Positions 52,948-63,531 of a stretch of DNA of 64,000 bases are shown here, one piece after another. The stretch comes from Hylemonella gracilis str. Niagara R (GTDB taxonomy: Bacteria > Pseudomonadota > Gammaproteobacteria > Burkholderiales > Burkholderiaceae_C). The stretch's first letter is position 1. Each line of letters opens with the position of its first letter. Location of the stretch: contig NZ_JEMG01000001.1 in NCBI RefSeq assembly GCF_000600295.1, positions 971,062 to 1,035,061 of the forward strand. Direction: 5' to 3'. Position numbers and translations under genes: made by a program. A model generated the notes under the pieces. It did no database searches. It was given only the letters and a program-made list of their open reading frames with translations, and was not told the origin of the DNA.

Positions 52948-53061
52948 AATCAAACCCCAAATTTTTAAACTGAGTCCATTATGCACGGCCCTTGCGCCGG
53001 ATCAAAGTGGGCTTCTCTTGTGATCAGGCCTGTTTCGGGCCCCAGTTCTGCCGTTTTCCCC

Positions 53062-54807
<1,746 letters not shown>

Positions 54808-54831
54808 GCCGCGCCTGCTGCGGCAGGCTAG

Positions 54832-55830
54832 CTACTGCAGAAAGCCTGCGCGGGTCTTGCCGTTGCCCGCGCGTGGCAGGTCTTCCGCCATCAGCGCGTC
54901 GCGTTCGGCCAGACGGGCATTGCCGAAACCCGTCATCAGCGCGCGCCGCATTTCGCGCGGCGCAAGCTCGGCCAGGGCATCCAACACCTCGTCTGACATA
55001 TCGGGCGCGAAGCGCTGGCCCCAGCCGTGTTCCTCGCGGATCGCATGGTACAGCCGCTGCGCAATCGCGCGCGCCTGCTCGCGCGTGGGCGCGGGCACCT
55101 CGAACACATTCATGCGGTTCAGGATGGGGTCGGGAATCGCGCGCTCGTCGTTGGCCGTGCTGATCCAGATGACCTGGCTGGCGTCGATGGCTACCTCGGC
55201 GAACTCATCCACGAAGGCGTGCGCCGTGTCGTGCTCCAGCAGGCCGTAGAGCGCGCCCAGCGGGTCGTACTGGGCCTCACCGGCGGCCTTGTCGATCTCG
55301 TCCACCACGATCACCGGATTGGCGTACTGGCCGTCCACCAGGGCTTCGAAGACCTTGCCCGGGCGCGAACCCTTCCACTGCGATGAGGCGCCCGAGAGCA
55401 GCCAGCCCGCCGTCATCGCGCTCATGGGCACCAGGCTCATGCCCGTGCCGAGCAGGGCGGCGAGTTGGCGCGCGAAATGGGTCTTGCCCACGCCCGGCGG
55501 GCCGAGTAGCAGCATGGGCGTGATCTCCAGCCCGTCGCCGCTGTCCTGGCTCAGCGCGACGTGGCGTTTCACGTCATCCAGTACCTCGGTGAAATTGGGC
55601 AGGTCGTCGTAGAGCCCGCTCATGTCGGGCACTCCCGCGGGCTTGACCTGGAAGCGTTCCGGTCCACGCTCCAGCATGCGGGCGTAGGTGCTGCGCAGGC
55701 TTTCGTGTTCGCGTTCGGGCAGCTTGGCGAGCTTGCGCTCCACCTCGCCGGGCTGGAACACGCTGCGCATGCGCGCGATCGGCAGACGCAAGGCGGGACC
55801 TTGCGGAACCAGGGAATGCAGTGACGCCAT
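54832..55830 (-). CDS. AAA+ ATPase, Lon/ClpX-like ATPase module without protease
   Basis: A 332-residue protein. Walker A GPPGVGKTHFARQLA is at about residue 109-123, Walker B VIVVDEIDKA near 173, sensor 1 WISTAND near 222 and an arginine finger in ILNRMNVFEVPAP. A C-terminal helical lid follows. No protease, zinc-binding or membrane domain is present, so it probably remodels a partner protein. Location next to proS is common in the group. Function unknown. Convergent with proS, leaving 24 bases between. Confidence 0.85.
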   Translation of the reverse strand: MASLHSLVPQGPALRLPIARMRSVFQPGEVERKLAKLPEREHESLRSTYARMLERGPERFQVKPAGVPDMSGLYDDLPNFTEVLDDVKRHVALSQDSGDGLEITPMLLLGPPGVGKTHFARQLAALLGTGMSLVPMSAMTAGWLLSGASSQWKGSRPGKVFEALVDGQYANPVIVVDEIDKAAGEAQYDPLGALYGLLEHDTAHAFVDEFAEVAIDASQVIWISTANDERAIPDPILNRMNVFEVPAPTREQARAIAQRLYHAIREEHGWGQRFAPDMSDEVLDALAELAPREMRRALMTGFGNARLAERDALMAEDLPRAGNGKTRAGFLQ

Positions 55831-55925
55831 CTTTGGACTCTCCAGGCAAAAGCCGATCGGCTAAGGCGATGGGGGATCGGCCTGGAAATATTCAAGCACA
55901 AGCCGTGCCGGTGCTCAAGATGGCA

Positions 55926-55958
55926 AAGCCGGGAACCAGGCCCGGCTTGCAGCTTTTT
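55926..55958. terminator. Hairpin between grxD and the AAA+ gene
   Basis: AAGCCGGG (55926-55933) and CCCGGCTT (55941-55948) form an eight-base stem. A T-run (TTTTTT, about 55954-55959) follows on the plus strand only, while the likely user is the minus-strand grxD, where the tail is weak. Strand use is unresolved. Confidence 0.55.
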
Positions 55959-56008
55959 TGAAACGATCAGTGAAGGTGGAGCGAGCTGTCAAGCCTCGCT
56001 GCCGCAGC

Positions 56009-56329
56009 TCAGGCCGTGGCCAGTACCTTCTGCAGTTCGCCGCTCTCGTACATCTCCATCATGATGTCCGAGCCGCCGATGAACTCGCCCTTGACGTAGA
56101 GCTGCGGGATGGTTGGCCAGTTGCTGTATTCCTTGATGCCCTGGCGGATTTCATCGTCCTCCAGCACATTCACGGTTTTCACGGTCTTGGGGTCCACGCC
56201 GCTGGCCTTGAGAATCTGGATTGCGCGGCCCGAAAAACCGCACATCGGGAAGCTGGCGCTGCCCTTCATGAACAGCAGGATGTCGTTGCTCTTGACGAGC
56301 TGGTCGATGCGTTGCTGTGCGTCGCTCAT
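56009..56329 (-). CDS. grxD: Monothiol glutaredoxin Grx4 type
   Basis: A 106-residue CGFS glutaredoxin (MCGFSGRAIQIL, Cys about residue 30), the type that binds and transfers [2Fe-2S] clusters. KGSASFPMCGFS and WPTIPQLYVKGEFIGGSDIM are standard. The ATG at 56329 is preferred to the longer frame (56386) that would overlap the divergent slyD promoter. Confidence 0.96.
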   Translation of the reverse strand: MSDAQQRIDQLVKSNDILLFMKGSASFPMCGFSGRAIQILKASGVDPKTVKTVNVLEDDEIRQGIKEYSNWPTIPQLYVKGEFIGGSDIMMEMYESGELQKVLATA

Positions 56330-56391
56330 AATTCGTTTCCTCCGGAAGATTCCCGCGATTATTTCACTTCCTTTCTGCGTCTGCATTCACC

Positions 56392-56871
56392 ATGAAAATC
56401 ACCAAGGACACCGCCGTCACCCTGCGTTACCGCCTCACTGAAGCGAGCAGTGGCCAACTGCTCGAGGACGGCAGCGAACCCAGCGCCTACCTGCACGGTG
56501 GCTACGGCAACATCTTTCCCAAGGTCGAGGCAGCGCTGGAGGGCCAGGAAAAAGGCTTCCAGCTCAAGATCACCCTGCCGGTGGAAGATGCCTTCGGCGA
56601 GCGCGACGAAAGCCTGGTGCGGGTCATCCCCAAGACGGAGTTCCCGCCCGGGGTGAAGGTTGGCGGCCACCTGGAGGGGCGCAGCGACGACGGCCAGTCC
56701 GTGCATTTCCGCGTCGTCAAGATCAAGGGCCCCGAAGTCCATCTGGATGCCAACCACCTGTTGGCCGGTATGGCCCTGAAGTTGGAATGCACTGTGCTCG
56801 ACGTGCGCGCCGCCACGGCCGAGGAAATCGCCCATGGGCATGTCCACGGCGCCCACGGGCACCAGCACTGA
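56392..56871 (+). CDS. slyD: FKBP-type peptidyl-prolyl isomerase SlyD
   Basis: A 159-residue protein with FKBP fold split by an IF chaperone domain (about residues 67-125). It begins KITKDTAVTLRYRLTEASSG; DAFGERDESLV and FPPGVKVGG are typical. It ends in a short histidine-rich tail (GHVHGAHGHQH) of the kind that binds nickel. SlyD helps mature nickel enzymes, which may connect it with the urease operon 2 kb away. It is divergent from grxD with 62 bases between. Confidence 0.93.
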   Translation: MKITKDTAVTLRYRLTEASSGQLLEDGSEPSAYLHGGYGNIFPKVEAALEGQEKGFQLKITLPVEDAFGERDESLVRVIPKTEFPPGVKVGGHLEGRSDDGQSVHFRVVKIKGPEVHLDANHLLAGMALKLECTVLDVRAATAEEIAHGHVHGAHGHQH

Positions 56872-56910
56872 ACCGGCGCGACGCAACCACCTTCCATAGC
56901 CGCGCAGGTC

Positions 56911-57333
56911 ATGAAACCGCGCCTCACCGTCATCACCCTGGGCGTGGACGACCTGGAAACGTCCCTGCATTTCTACCGCGACGGCCTGGGTTTCGCCACC
57001 GAAGGCATCGTCGGCCAGGAGTTCGAGTTCGGGGCCGTGGTGTTCATCCAGCTCCAGCCAAGCTTGCGCCTGGCCCTCTGGCCGCGCAAGAGCATCGCCC
57101 ATGACACAGGGCTGGCACTGGCTCCGGCCAGCGCGACAGAAATGACCCTGGGCCACAACGTGGGTTCGAAGGCGGAGGTGGACGCGGTCATGGCCCAGGC
57201 CCGCGAGGCCGGGGCCAGGATCGTCAAGCCCGCGCACGACACCTTTTGGGGCGGTTACTCGGGCTACTTCCAGGACCCGGATGGCCATCTGTGGGAAGTG
57301 GTCTGGAACCCGCAGTGGACGGACCTGGCTTGA
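56911..57333 (+). CDS. VOC-family (glyoxalase/bleomycin resistance-like) protein
   Basis: A 140-residue protein with two beta-alpha-beta-beta-beta modules: LTVITLGVDDLETSLHFYRDGLGF at the start and YSGYFQDPDGHLWEVVWNP at the end (given in part). The final PDGHLWEV carries the expected metal ligand glutamate. The class includes dioxygenases and lyases; the substrate is not known. It follows slyD by 39 bases. Confidence 0.88.
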   Translation: MKPRLTVITLGVDDLETSLHFYRDGLGFATEGIVGQEFEFGAVVFIQLQPSLRLALWPRKSIAHDTGLALAPASATEMTLGHNVGSKAEVDAVMAQAREAGARIVKPAHDTFWGGYSGYFQDPDGHLWEVVWNPQWTDLA

Positions 57334-57394
57334 AGAAGCGGTGCCTGCCGCGCCTCACCCCGAGCCCGCCCGACGACACGAATCGCAGAACACC

Positions 57395-57925
57395 ATGCAA
57401 CTCATCGATTGCACCCTCGAAGCCCACGGCGAGGCCATCCTCACCATCCTCAACGACGCCATCGTCAACACCACGGCGCTGTACGACTACAAACCGCGCA
57501 CCATGGATAGCATGAGCACCTGGTTCCAGGCCAAGCACGCGGGGGGCTTTCCGGTCATCGGTTTTGTCGATGGCGATGACGGTACAGGCGAGTTGCTGGG
57601 TTTCGCCAGTTACGGCACCTTCCGCAACTTCCCGGCCTTCAAGTACACGGTGGAACATTCCGTCTACGTGCACCACGCCCACCGCGGCAAGGGCCTGGGG
57701 CGCAAGCTGCTGCAGGCCGTCATTGAACGCGCGCGTGCCCAGCAGGTGCATGTGATGGTCGGCGCCATCGACGCCACCAACAGCGGCAGCATCGCGCTGC
57801 ATGAGCAACTGGGCTTCAAGCCCTGCGGCATCGTGCAGCAGGCCGGTTTCAAGTTCGGACGCTGGCTGGATTTGGCCTTGTACCAGTTGATGTTGGAGAC
57901 GCCCGAGCAGCCGGTGGATGGATGA
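57395..57925 (+). CDS. GNAT-family N-acetyltransferase (phosphinothricin acetyltransferase-like)
   Basis: A 176-residue GNAT protein. Acetyl-CoA binding motif A is VYVHHAHRGKGLGRKLLQAV (about residue 89-108), preceded by FASYGTFRNFPAFKYTVEHSVY, typical of the pat/yncA group. GAIDATNSGSIALHEQLGF is the C-terminal signature. It may acetylate amino acid-like compounds; substrate unproven. The ATG at 57395 is selected on family length. The stop overlaps the AT-rich downstream gene by four bases. Confidence 0.9.
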   Translation: MQLIDCTLEAHGEAILTILNDAIVNTTALYDYKPRTMDSMSTWFQAKHAGGFPVIGFVDGDDGTGELLGFASYGTFRNFPAFKYTVEHSVYVHHAHRGKGLGRKLLQAVIERARAQQVHVMVGAIDATNSGSIALHEQLGFKPCGIVQQAGFKFGRWLDLALYQLMLETPEQPVDG

Positions 57926-58341
57926 GTCTGGGATTGTTCATGAAGTCACAGCCCGAAGATGATTGGTTTGACAGGGTGATGCTGTTCTTCTCAAACCACG
58001 CAGGTGCTATTGCAGAAGAATGGTTCAAACTGATTCAATGGCTTTTAGTGCTATCAACTTTCGCATTTCTTTGGGAGGCGACTGATAACTCTGCATACTT
58101 GATTATTCTCGTCGCGTCATTTTTTGTACTTTGGCTGTATTTGATGTTTGGCTATAACAGTCGTTGGCATCGCTTGTTCTATTCCAAGTACTATCGCGAA
58201 GATAAAAATCGGGATGGAGATTTAAGGAGCCTATTTGTTCAGATCTCAGGAGTAATAGCAATTTCTGTGTTCGCTGCGGCCATCATGGCGACTGCTTTTC
58301 TTTTGGGAACTGAGGCTTCGAAATTGTTGTTTAGCAAATGA
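57922..58341 (+). CDS. AT-rich gene for a small membrane protein
   Basis: A 139-residue protein of unknown family with three hydrophobic segments (about residues 38-56, 60-78 and 105-127) and a basic loop (YNSRWHRLFYSKYYREDKNRD). Base composition is strikingly lower in GC (roughly 40-45% by eye) than the genes around it, and codons such as ATT, TTT, AAT and AGT are frequent. Yet it starts ATGA inside the stop of the GC-rich GNAT gene. A second ATG at 57940 is possible. Recent acquisition is likely but inferred. Confidence 0.7.
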   Translation: MSLGLFMKSQPEDDWFDRVMLFFSNHAGAIAEEWFKLIQWLLVLSTFAFLWEATDNSAYLIILVASFFVLWLYLMFGYNSRWHRLFYSKYYREDKNRDGDLRSLFVQISGVIAISVFAAAIMATAFLLGTEASKLLFSK

Positions 58342-58368
58342 GTGGGTTGCAGATGACATCACATAGTC

Positions 58369-59031
58369 TCAAGCCTTCAACAACCCCCGCTTCTCAATAA
58401 ATCCCACCACCTGATCCAACCCTGCCAGCGTCTTGAGGTTGGTCATCACAAACGGTTTCGTCCTGCGCATGCGCTCGGTGTCTGACTTCATGATGTCCAG
58501 GTTGGCACCGACATGCGGCGCGAGGTCGGTCTTGTTGATCACGAAGAGGTCGCTCTTGGTGATGCCGGGGCCGCCTTTGCGCGGGATCTTCTCTCCGGCC
58601 GCGACGTCGATGACGTAGATGGTCAGGTCGCTCAGTTCTGGGCTGAAGGTGGCGGCCAGGTTGTCGCCGCCAGACTCCACAAACACGATGTCGGCGTTCG
58701 GGTAGTCCTTGAGCATGCGGTCGATGGCCTCGAGGTTGATGGAGCAGTCCTCACGGATGGCCGTGTGCGGGCAGCCGCCGGTTTCCACGCCCATGATGCG
58801 CTCGGGCGGCAGCGCGCCGCTGATGGTGAGCAGGCGCTGGTCTTCCTTGGTGTAGATGTCGTTGGTGATGGCCACGAGGTCGTACTGTTCACGCATGGCC
58901 TTGCAGAGCATTTCAAGCAGGGTGGTCTTGCCGGAGCCGACCGGGCCGCCGATGCCCACGCGCAGCGGGGGCAGGGTTTTGGAACGGCCGGGGATGTGGT
59001 GCAGTTTCTGAAGGTCGGCGGGTGCGTTCAT
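58369..59031 (-). CDS. ureG: Urease accessory GTPase UreG
   Basis: SIMIBI GTPase of 220 residues. It has P-loop [17 protein letters not shown] (about residue 27), [23 protein letters not shown] (metal-binding CPH motif, about 80) and [24 protein letters not shown] is the G4 motif. It hydrolyses GTP to load nickel into urease with UreE, UreF and UreD. Last gene of the urease operon, 48 bases after ureF. Confidence 0.98.
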   Translation of the reverse strand: MNAPADLQKLHHIPGRSKTLPPLRVGIGGPVGSGKTTLLEMLCKAMREQYDLVAITNDIYTKEDQRLLTISGALPPERIMGVETGGCPHTAIREDCSINLEAIDRMLKDYPNADIVFVESGGDNLAATFSPELSDLTIYVIDVAAGEKIPRKGGPGITKSDLFVINKTDLAPHVGANLDIMKSDTERMRRTKPFVMTNLKTLAGLDQVVGFIEKRGLLKA

Positions 59032-59079
59032 GGCGTTTCCTCGTGGGAGTGCGGGCGCGTGGGCGTGCGTCCGCGGGAT

Positions 59080-59832
59080 TCAGGAGCGGAACAGTCGTGA
59101 ATACTGTGTTTCGTGCCGGCTGCTCAGGATGGCCAGCATGGGGCTGTAGGCTTGACGTTCTTCATCGGGCAGATGCAGTGCGTATTCGACGGCGGCAGGA
59201 ATTTCTGCTGCCAGACGTGCCAGGATGCGCTGGCCCGAGGTCTGTCCCAGGGGCACGGCCTTGAGCGCGGCCTGCATCATGTTCTCGGCCCAGCCGAAGG
59301 CGTAGGCCAGCAGTACGTTGCGCTCTCCCACATTGCCGTCGTCTCGGACATCGGCCTGTCCCGCCGCGGCGCAGAGAGCGCAAAGTGCATACATCACAGG
59401 GTAGGCGGGCTCCAGGGTGGCGGCAAAGTCCAGGATGGCCGCGTCGGCGCCGGGCAGGTGGCGCAACCACTCGCGCAGCGAACGGCCCATCTGCTCGGTC
59501 TGCAGGCGCAGCTCGGCACTTTCGCGGGTTTGCAGCAGCCAGGCATTGAGGGCGCGGATGCGTGCGTTGTCGCCACGTCGCCAGGCGCGCAAGGCCTGGG
59601 CGATCACGGCCAGGTCCGAGCGCGCGAGCGTGAGATGCAACTGCTCCACCAGCCAATGGGTGGCCTGGGTTTCGTTGCCGACCAGCCCGGCGTCGATGGC
59701 GGCTTCCAGTCCTTCCGAGTAGGAAAACCCGCCCACGGGCAGGGCGGGCGAGGCCAGCCAGAGCAGATGCAGCAGGCTGGCGGGCGACAGCGCGGGTGCT
59801 GCCGTCTCAGTGCTTGTGATGGTGATGCGCAT
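59080..59832 (-). CDS. ureF: Urease accessory protein UreF
   Basis: All-helical activation-complex protein of 250 residues that bridges UreD and UreG. Recognised by [20 protein letters not shown] near residue 28 and [13 protein letters not shown] at the C-terminus. The ATG at 59832 lies within the ureE histidine-tail codons read in another frame, giving a 26-base overlap. Further upstream starts would only decode the His repeats as Thr/Met-rich nonsense. Confidence 0.95.
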   Translation of the reverse strand: MRITITSTETAAPALSPASLLHLLWLASPALPVGGFSYSEGLEAAIDAGLVGNETQATHWLVEQLHLTLARSDLAVIAQALRAWRRGDNARIRALNAWLLQTRESAELRLQTEQMGRSLREWLRHLPGADAAILDFAATLEPAYPVMYALCALCAAAGQADVRDDGNVGERNVLLAYAFGWAENMMQAALKAVPLGQTSGQRILARLAAEIPAAVEYALHLPDEERQAYSPMLAILSSRHETQYSRLFRS

Positions 59833-60406
59833 GTCCATGGGGGTGTCCATGGTCGTGGTCATGATCATGGTGTTCATGCTCAGCGTGATCGTGCCCGTGC
59901 GAGTGGCTGTGATCATGGCTGTGCCCGTGCGCATGGCCGTGGCCGCCATGCCCTTGTGCATAAGCGCCGCCTTCGGGCTCGAAGGCATCGTGCTGTTCGG
60001 TCACGATCAGGTGCATGGCGCGCAGCATGTCGGCCAGCACGTGGTCGGGTTCGATCTTCAGGTGGTCGGGCCGCAGTTCGATGGGCACATGGCGGTTGCC
60101 CAGGTGGTAGGCCGCGCGGGTCAGGTCGAAGGGCGAGCCATGTTCGGCGCAGGCGGTGATGCGCAACACGGGCTGAGGCGCGGCCACGACACGGATCAAG
60201 GAACCGTCCTCGGCCACCAGCACGTCCCCGCCGCGCACCAGGGTGCCACGCGGCAGGAAGACGCCGAGTTCACGGCCTTGGCTGTCGTTGGCCGCGAAAC
60301 GGCTTTTCTGGCGCACATCCCAGTCCAGCTCGACGGTGGGCGCGCGTTGCACGAGGACCTTGGCCAGGCCCTGGCCTTGGGAGAGCAGTTTGGAGACGGT
60401 GAGCAT
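59807..60406 (-). CDS. ureE: Urease accessory nickel chaperone UreE
   Basis: A 199-residue nickel chaperone with an N-terminal peptide-binding domain ([20 protein letters not shown]) and a C-terminal metal-binding domain ([13 protein letters not shown], with a conserved GNRHxP site). It ends in a ~50-residue His/Asp-rich tail that should bind several nickel ions. Its 3' end overlaps ureF by 26 bases. It lies 94 bases after ureC in a stretch where I see nothing else. Confidence 0.97.
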   Translation of the reverse strand: MLTVSKLLSQGQGLAKVLVQRAPTVELDWDVRQKSRFAANDSQGRELGVFLPRGTLVRGGDVLVAEDGSLIRVVAAPQPVLRITACAEHGSPFDLTRAAYHLGNRHVPIELRPDHLKIEPDHVLADMLRAMHLIVTEQHDAFEPEGGAYAQGHGGHGHAHGHSHDHSHSHGHDHAEHEHHDHDHDHGHPHGHAHHHHKH

Positions 60407-60500
60407 GCCGGGGAGTTTAGTCCTCGCCCAGGTTGGCCCTGCGGCGTGCCTGGACGAGGTCGTGGCGGAGGAAGATCCGGTGCGTGCGCTTCGACCGGTT

Positions 60501-62243
60501 TCAGAACAGGAAATAACGCTGCGTCATGGGCAGGCTCTTCGCCGGTTCGCAGGTCAGCAGCACGCCGTCGGCGCGCACCTGGTAGGTCTGGGCGTCGATT
60601 TCCATCTTGGGCACATAGCTGTTGTGCACCATGTGGCGCTTGGTCACGCCTCGGATGTTCTTGACGGCCGAGAGCCGCTTGGACAGGCCGTAGCGCGCGC
60701 CGATGTCGGCCGCCAGGCCGGCTTGGGAGACGAAGGTCAAAGAAGTCCGGGCAATAGCGCCGCCGAAGGCGCCGAACATGGGCCGGTAGTGCACAGGCTG
60801 CGGTGTGGGGATGCTGGCATTGGGGTCGCCCATGGCCGCGAAGGCGATGAAACCGCCCTTGAGGATCAGCGCGGGCTTGACGCCGAAGAAGGCCGGTTTC
60901 CAGATCACCAGGTCAGCCCACTTGCCGGGGGCGATGCTGCCCACTTCGTGGCTGATGCCGTGCGCGATGGCGGGGTTGATGGTGTATTTGGCGATGTAGC
61001 GTTTGACGCGGGTGTTGTCGTTGCGTGCGCCGTCGCCTTCCAGGGCACCGCGCTGCAACTTCATCTTGTGCGCTGTCTGCCAGGTGCGCAGGATGACCTC
61101 GCCCACGCGGCCCATGGCCTGGCTGTCGCTGCTCATCATGCTGATGGCACCCAGGTCATGCAGGATGTCTTCGGCCGCGATGGTTTCCTTGCGGATGCGG
61201 CTTTCGGCGAAGGCCAGGTCCTCGGCGATGGCCGGGTCCAGGTGGTGGCAGACCATGAGCATGTCCACATGCTCGTCCAGCGTGTTCACCGTGTAGGGCA
61301 TGGTGGGGTTGGTCGAGCTGGGCAGGAAGTTGGCCTCGCCCACCACCTTCAGAATGTCGGGTGCGTGGCCGCCGCCCGCGCCTTCGGTGTGGAAGGCGCA
61401 GATGCCGCGGCCCTTGACGGCAGCGATGGTGTTCTCCACGAAACCCGATTCGTTCAGCGTGTCGGAGTGAATGGCCACCTGCGTGTCGGTGGCCTCGGCC
61501 ACGTCCAGGCAGTTGCTGATGGCCGAGGGTGTGGTGCCCCAGTCCTCGTGCAGCTTGAGGCCGATCACGCCGGCGTTGATCTGTTCGTGCAGGGCGGCGG
61601 GCAGGCTGGCGTTGCCCTTGCCCAGGAAGCCCAGGTTCATCGGGAAGGCGTCGGCCGCCTGCAGCATGCGCTCGATGTTCCAGGCACCGGGCGTGCAGGT
61701 GGTGGCGAAGGTGCCGGTGGCCGGCCCCGTGCCGCCGCCCAGCATGGTGGTCACGCCCGAGCACAGCGCTTCTTCGATCTGCTGCGGGCTGATGAAGTGG
61801 ATGTGGCTGTCGATGCCGCCGGCGGTGACGATGTTGCCTTCGCAACTGATGATTTCGGTGCCGGGGCCGATGACGATGTCCACGCCGGGTTGCGTGTCGG
61901 GGTTGCCGGCCTTGCCGATGGCCGCGATGCGCCCGTCCTTGAGGCCGATGTCGGCCTTGACGATGCCCCAGTGGTCGATGATCAGCGCATTGGTCAGCAC
62001 CGTGTCCACCGCGCCGCCGGATTCGGGGCCGCTGCCTTGGCCGTCACGCGTGCGCTGGCTCTGCGCCATGCCGTCGCGGATGGTCTTGCCGCCGCCGAAT
62101 TTCACTTCCTCGCCATAGCCGCCCGCGCGCAGGGTGTAGTCCTGCTCCACTTCGACAATCAGCTCGGTGTCGGCCAGGCGCACACGGTCACCCTGGGTGG
62201 GGCCGTACATCTCGGCATAGGCGCGTTTGGTGATGAAGGACAT
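60501..62243 (-). CDS. ureC: Urease subunit alpha
   Basis: Catalytic subunit of 580 residues that hydrolyses urea to ammonia and carbamate. Nickel ligands are in [12 protein letters not shown] (about residue 141), the carbamylated lysine in GLKLHEDWG (about 226), and further ligands in HSDTLNES and [12 protein letters not shown] (about 255-285). The active-site flap has MVCHHLD (about 328). A short insert, [14 protein letters not shown] near residue 70, makes it slightly longer than the usual ~570. Confidence 0.99.
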   Translation of the reverse strand: MSFITKRAYAEMYGPTQGDRVRLADTELIVEVEQDYTLRAGGYGEEVKFGGGKTIRDGMAQSQRTRDGQGSGPESGGAVDTVLTNALIIDHWGIVKADIGLKDGRIAAIGKAGNPDTQPGVDIVIGPGTEIISCEGNIVTAGGIDSHIHFISPQQIEEALCSGVTTMLGGGTGPATGTFATTCTPGAWNIERMLQAADAFPMNLGFLGKGNASLPAALHEQINAGVIGLKLHEDWGTTPSAISNCLDVAEATDTQVAIHSDTLNESGFVENTIAAVKGRGICAFHTEGAGGGHAPDILKVVGEANFLPSSTNPTMPYTVNTLDEHVDMLMVCHHLDPAIAEDLAFAESRIRKETIAAEDILHDLGAISMMSSDSQAMGRVGEVILRTWQTAHKMKLQRGALEGDGARNDNTRVKRYIAKYTINPAIAHGISHEVGSIAPGKWADLVIWKPAFFGVKPALILKGGFIAFAAMGDPNASIPTPQPVHYRPMFGAFGGAIARTSLTFVSQAGLAADIGARYGLSKRLSAVKNIRGVTKRHMVHNSYVPKMEIDAQTYQVRADGVLLTCEPAKSLPMTQRYFLF

Positions 62244-62269
62244 GGCGTGATTCCGTTGAGCGTGGGGCT

Positions 62270-62575
62270 TCAGAGTTTTCCTTGCACGAGGCCACGGAAG
62301 CCGTGGACCCGGCGATCGCCGCTGTAGTCCACCAGTTCCACCGTGCGTTGCTGGCCGGGCTCGAAGCGCACGGCCGTGCCGCTGGCGATGTTGAGCCGCA
62401 TGCCGCGCGCGGCGGCGCGGTCGAAGTCCAGCGCGCCGTTGGTCTCGGCGAAGTGGTAATGCGAGCCGACCTGGATCGGTCGCTCGGCGGTGTTCTTCAC
62501 CACCACGGTCAGCGTGCGCCGCTCGGGGTTGAGCGGGTGCGCGCCGTCGTCGATCAGCAGTTCGCCGGGGATCAT
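62270..62575 (-). CDS. ureB: Urease subunit beta
   Basis: A 101-residue structural subunit. It begins [16 protein letters not shown] and contains the [21 protein letters not shown] motif (given in part). It forms the (alpha-beta-gamma) trimer with UreC and UreA. 26 bases upstream of ureC; the hupE-type gene lies immediately before it. Confidence 0.98.
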   Translation of the reverse strand: MIPGELLIDDGAHPLNPERRTLTVVVKNTAERPIQVGSHYHFAETNGALDFDRAAARGMRLNIASGTAVRFEPGQQRTVELVDYSGDRRVHGFRGLVQGKL

Positions 62576-62579
62576 GGTC

Positions 62580-63155
62580 TCACCCCGCGACGAGCAGGGC
62601 GCCCGTGAACAGTCCGAAGGCCGCGATGGCCAGGCCGATGGCGCGCGCCAGCATCACGTGGCGTTGCTGTAGCCAGCGGCCCAGCAGCAGGCCCACGCCG
62701 TGCAGCAGGGCCGTGCCCAGCACCATGCCGGCCAGGGCGGGTGCACCGGTCAATTCATTGCCGTGCGCCGCGCCGTGAAAGAGCGCGAACACCGCGACCA
62801 GGGCGGCGGCCGCCGCCGCGCCCAGCCGGGCGCGCAGCGCCAGCAGCAGGCCCACGGCCAACAAGGAAGTGGCGATCATCGGTTCAACCGCCGGGAAGTG
62901 CAGACCGGCCTGCGCCAGCAGGGCTCCGGCCAACAGCGTGAGGGCGAACGCCAGCGGTGCCGCCCACACGCGGCGCACGGCCAGCGCGCTCCAGACGCCG
63001 ACCGCCAGCATGGCGGCCAGATGGTCCAGGCCGAAGAAGGGGTGGCCGAAGCCCGCCATGAAACCATGGTGCTCGCCGCCGTCCCCACCCACATGGGCGG
63101 ACGCGGCCAAGCTGGCGCCGAGCAGCAGGAGAGGGGAGAGACGGTGCAGTTTCAT
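62580..63155 (-). CDS. HupE/UreJ-family membrane protein, likely nickel transporter
   Basis: A 191-residue membrane protein with a signal peptide (cut after ASA near residue 20) and six hydrophobic segments. The HupE signature [20 protein letters not shown] is near residue 37, carrying a HX5DH metal site, and [12 protein letters not shown] contains another histidine motif. HupE/UreJ proteins import nickel, in line with its position between ureA and ureB. Transport is inferred from the family. Confidence 0.92.
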   Translation of the reverse strand: MKLHRLSPLLLLGASLAASAHVGGDGGEHHGFMAGFGHPFFGLDHLAAMLAVGVWSALAVRRVWAAPLAFALTLLAGALLAQAGLHFPAVEPMIATSLLAVGLLLALRARLGAAAAAALVAVFALFHGAAHGNELTGAPALAGMVLGTALLHGVGLLLGRWLQQRHVMLARAIGLAIAAFGLFTGALLVAG

Positions 63156-63228
63156 GCGGGTTCCTTGTGTGTCGTGTGCGTGTGAAGCAGGGGCGCGGCG
63201 AGCCTGTGCAGCGGACCGCGCAAGATGT

Positions 63229-63531
63229 TCAGGGAATGGGTTGGTGGACCGTCACGAGCTTGGTGCCATCCGGAAACGTGGCCTCGACCTGGATGTCGGG
63301 AATCATCTCGGGCACGCCGTCCATGACCTCGGCGCGCGTGAGCAGGTTGCGGCCTTCGCTCATCAGTTGCGCCACGGTCTTGCCGTCACGCGCGCCTTCC
63401 ATGACGGCGGCGCTGAGGTAGGCCACGGCCTCCGGGTAGTTGAGCTTAAGGCCACGTGCCTTGCGCCGCTCGGCCAGCAGGCCGGCAGTGAAGATCAGCA
63501 GCTTGTCTTTTTCACGGGGGGTGAGTTCCAT
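63229..63531 (-). CDS. ureA: Urease subunit gamma
   Basis: A 100-residue structural subunit. It begins [20 protein letters not shown], with [22 protein letters not shown] and [14 protein letters not shown] as signatures (given in part). ATG at 63531 gives the standard length; the longer frame (63570) has no support. First visible gene of the urease operon. Confidence 0.98.
   Translation of the reverse strand: MELTPREKDKLLIFTAGLLAERRKARGLKLNYPEAVAYLSAAVMEGARDGKTVAQLMSEGRNLLTRAEVMDGVPEMIPDIQVEATFPDGTKLVTVHQPIP

Noticed and set aside
60243-62327. Plus-strand open frame of 694 codons opposite ureC
   Set aside because: It is fully antisense to the well-supported ureC and ends of ureE. Long antisense frames are expected in GC-rich coding DNA, and its sequence resembles no domain.
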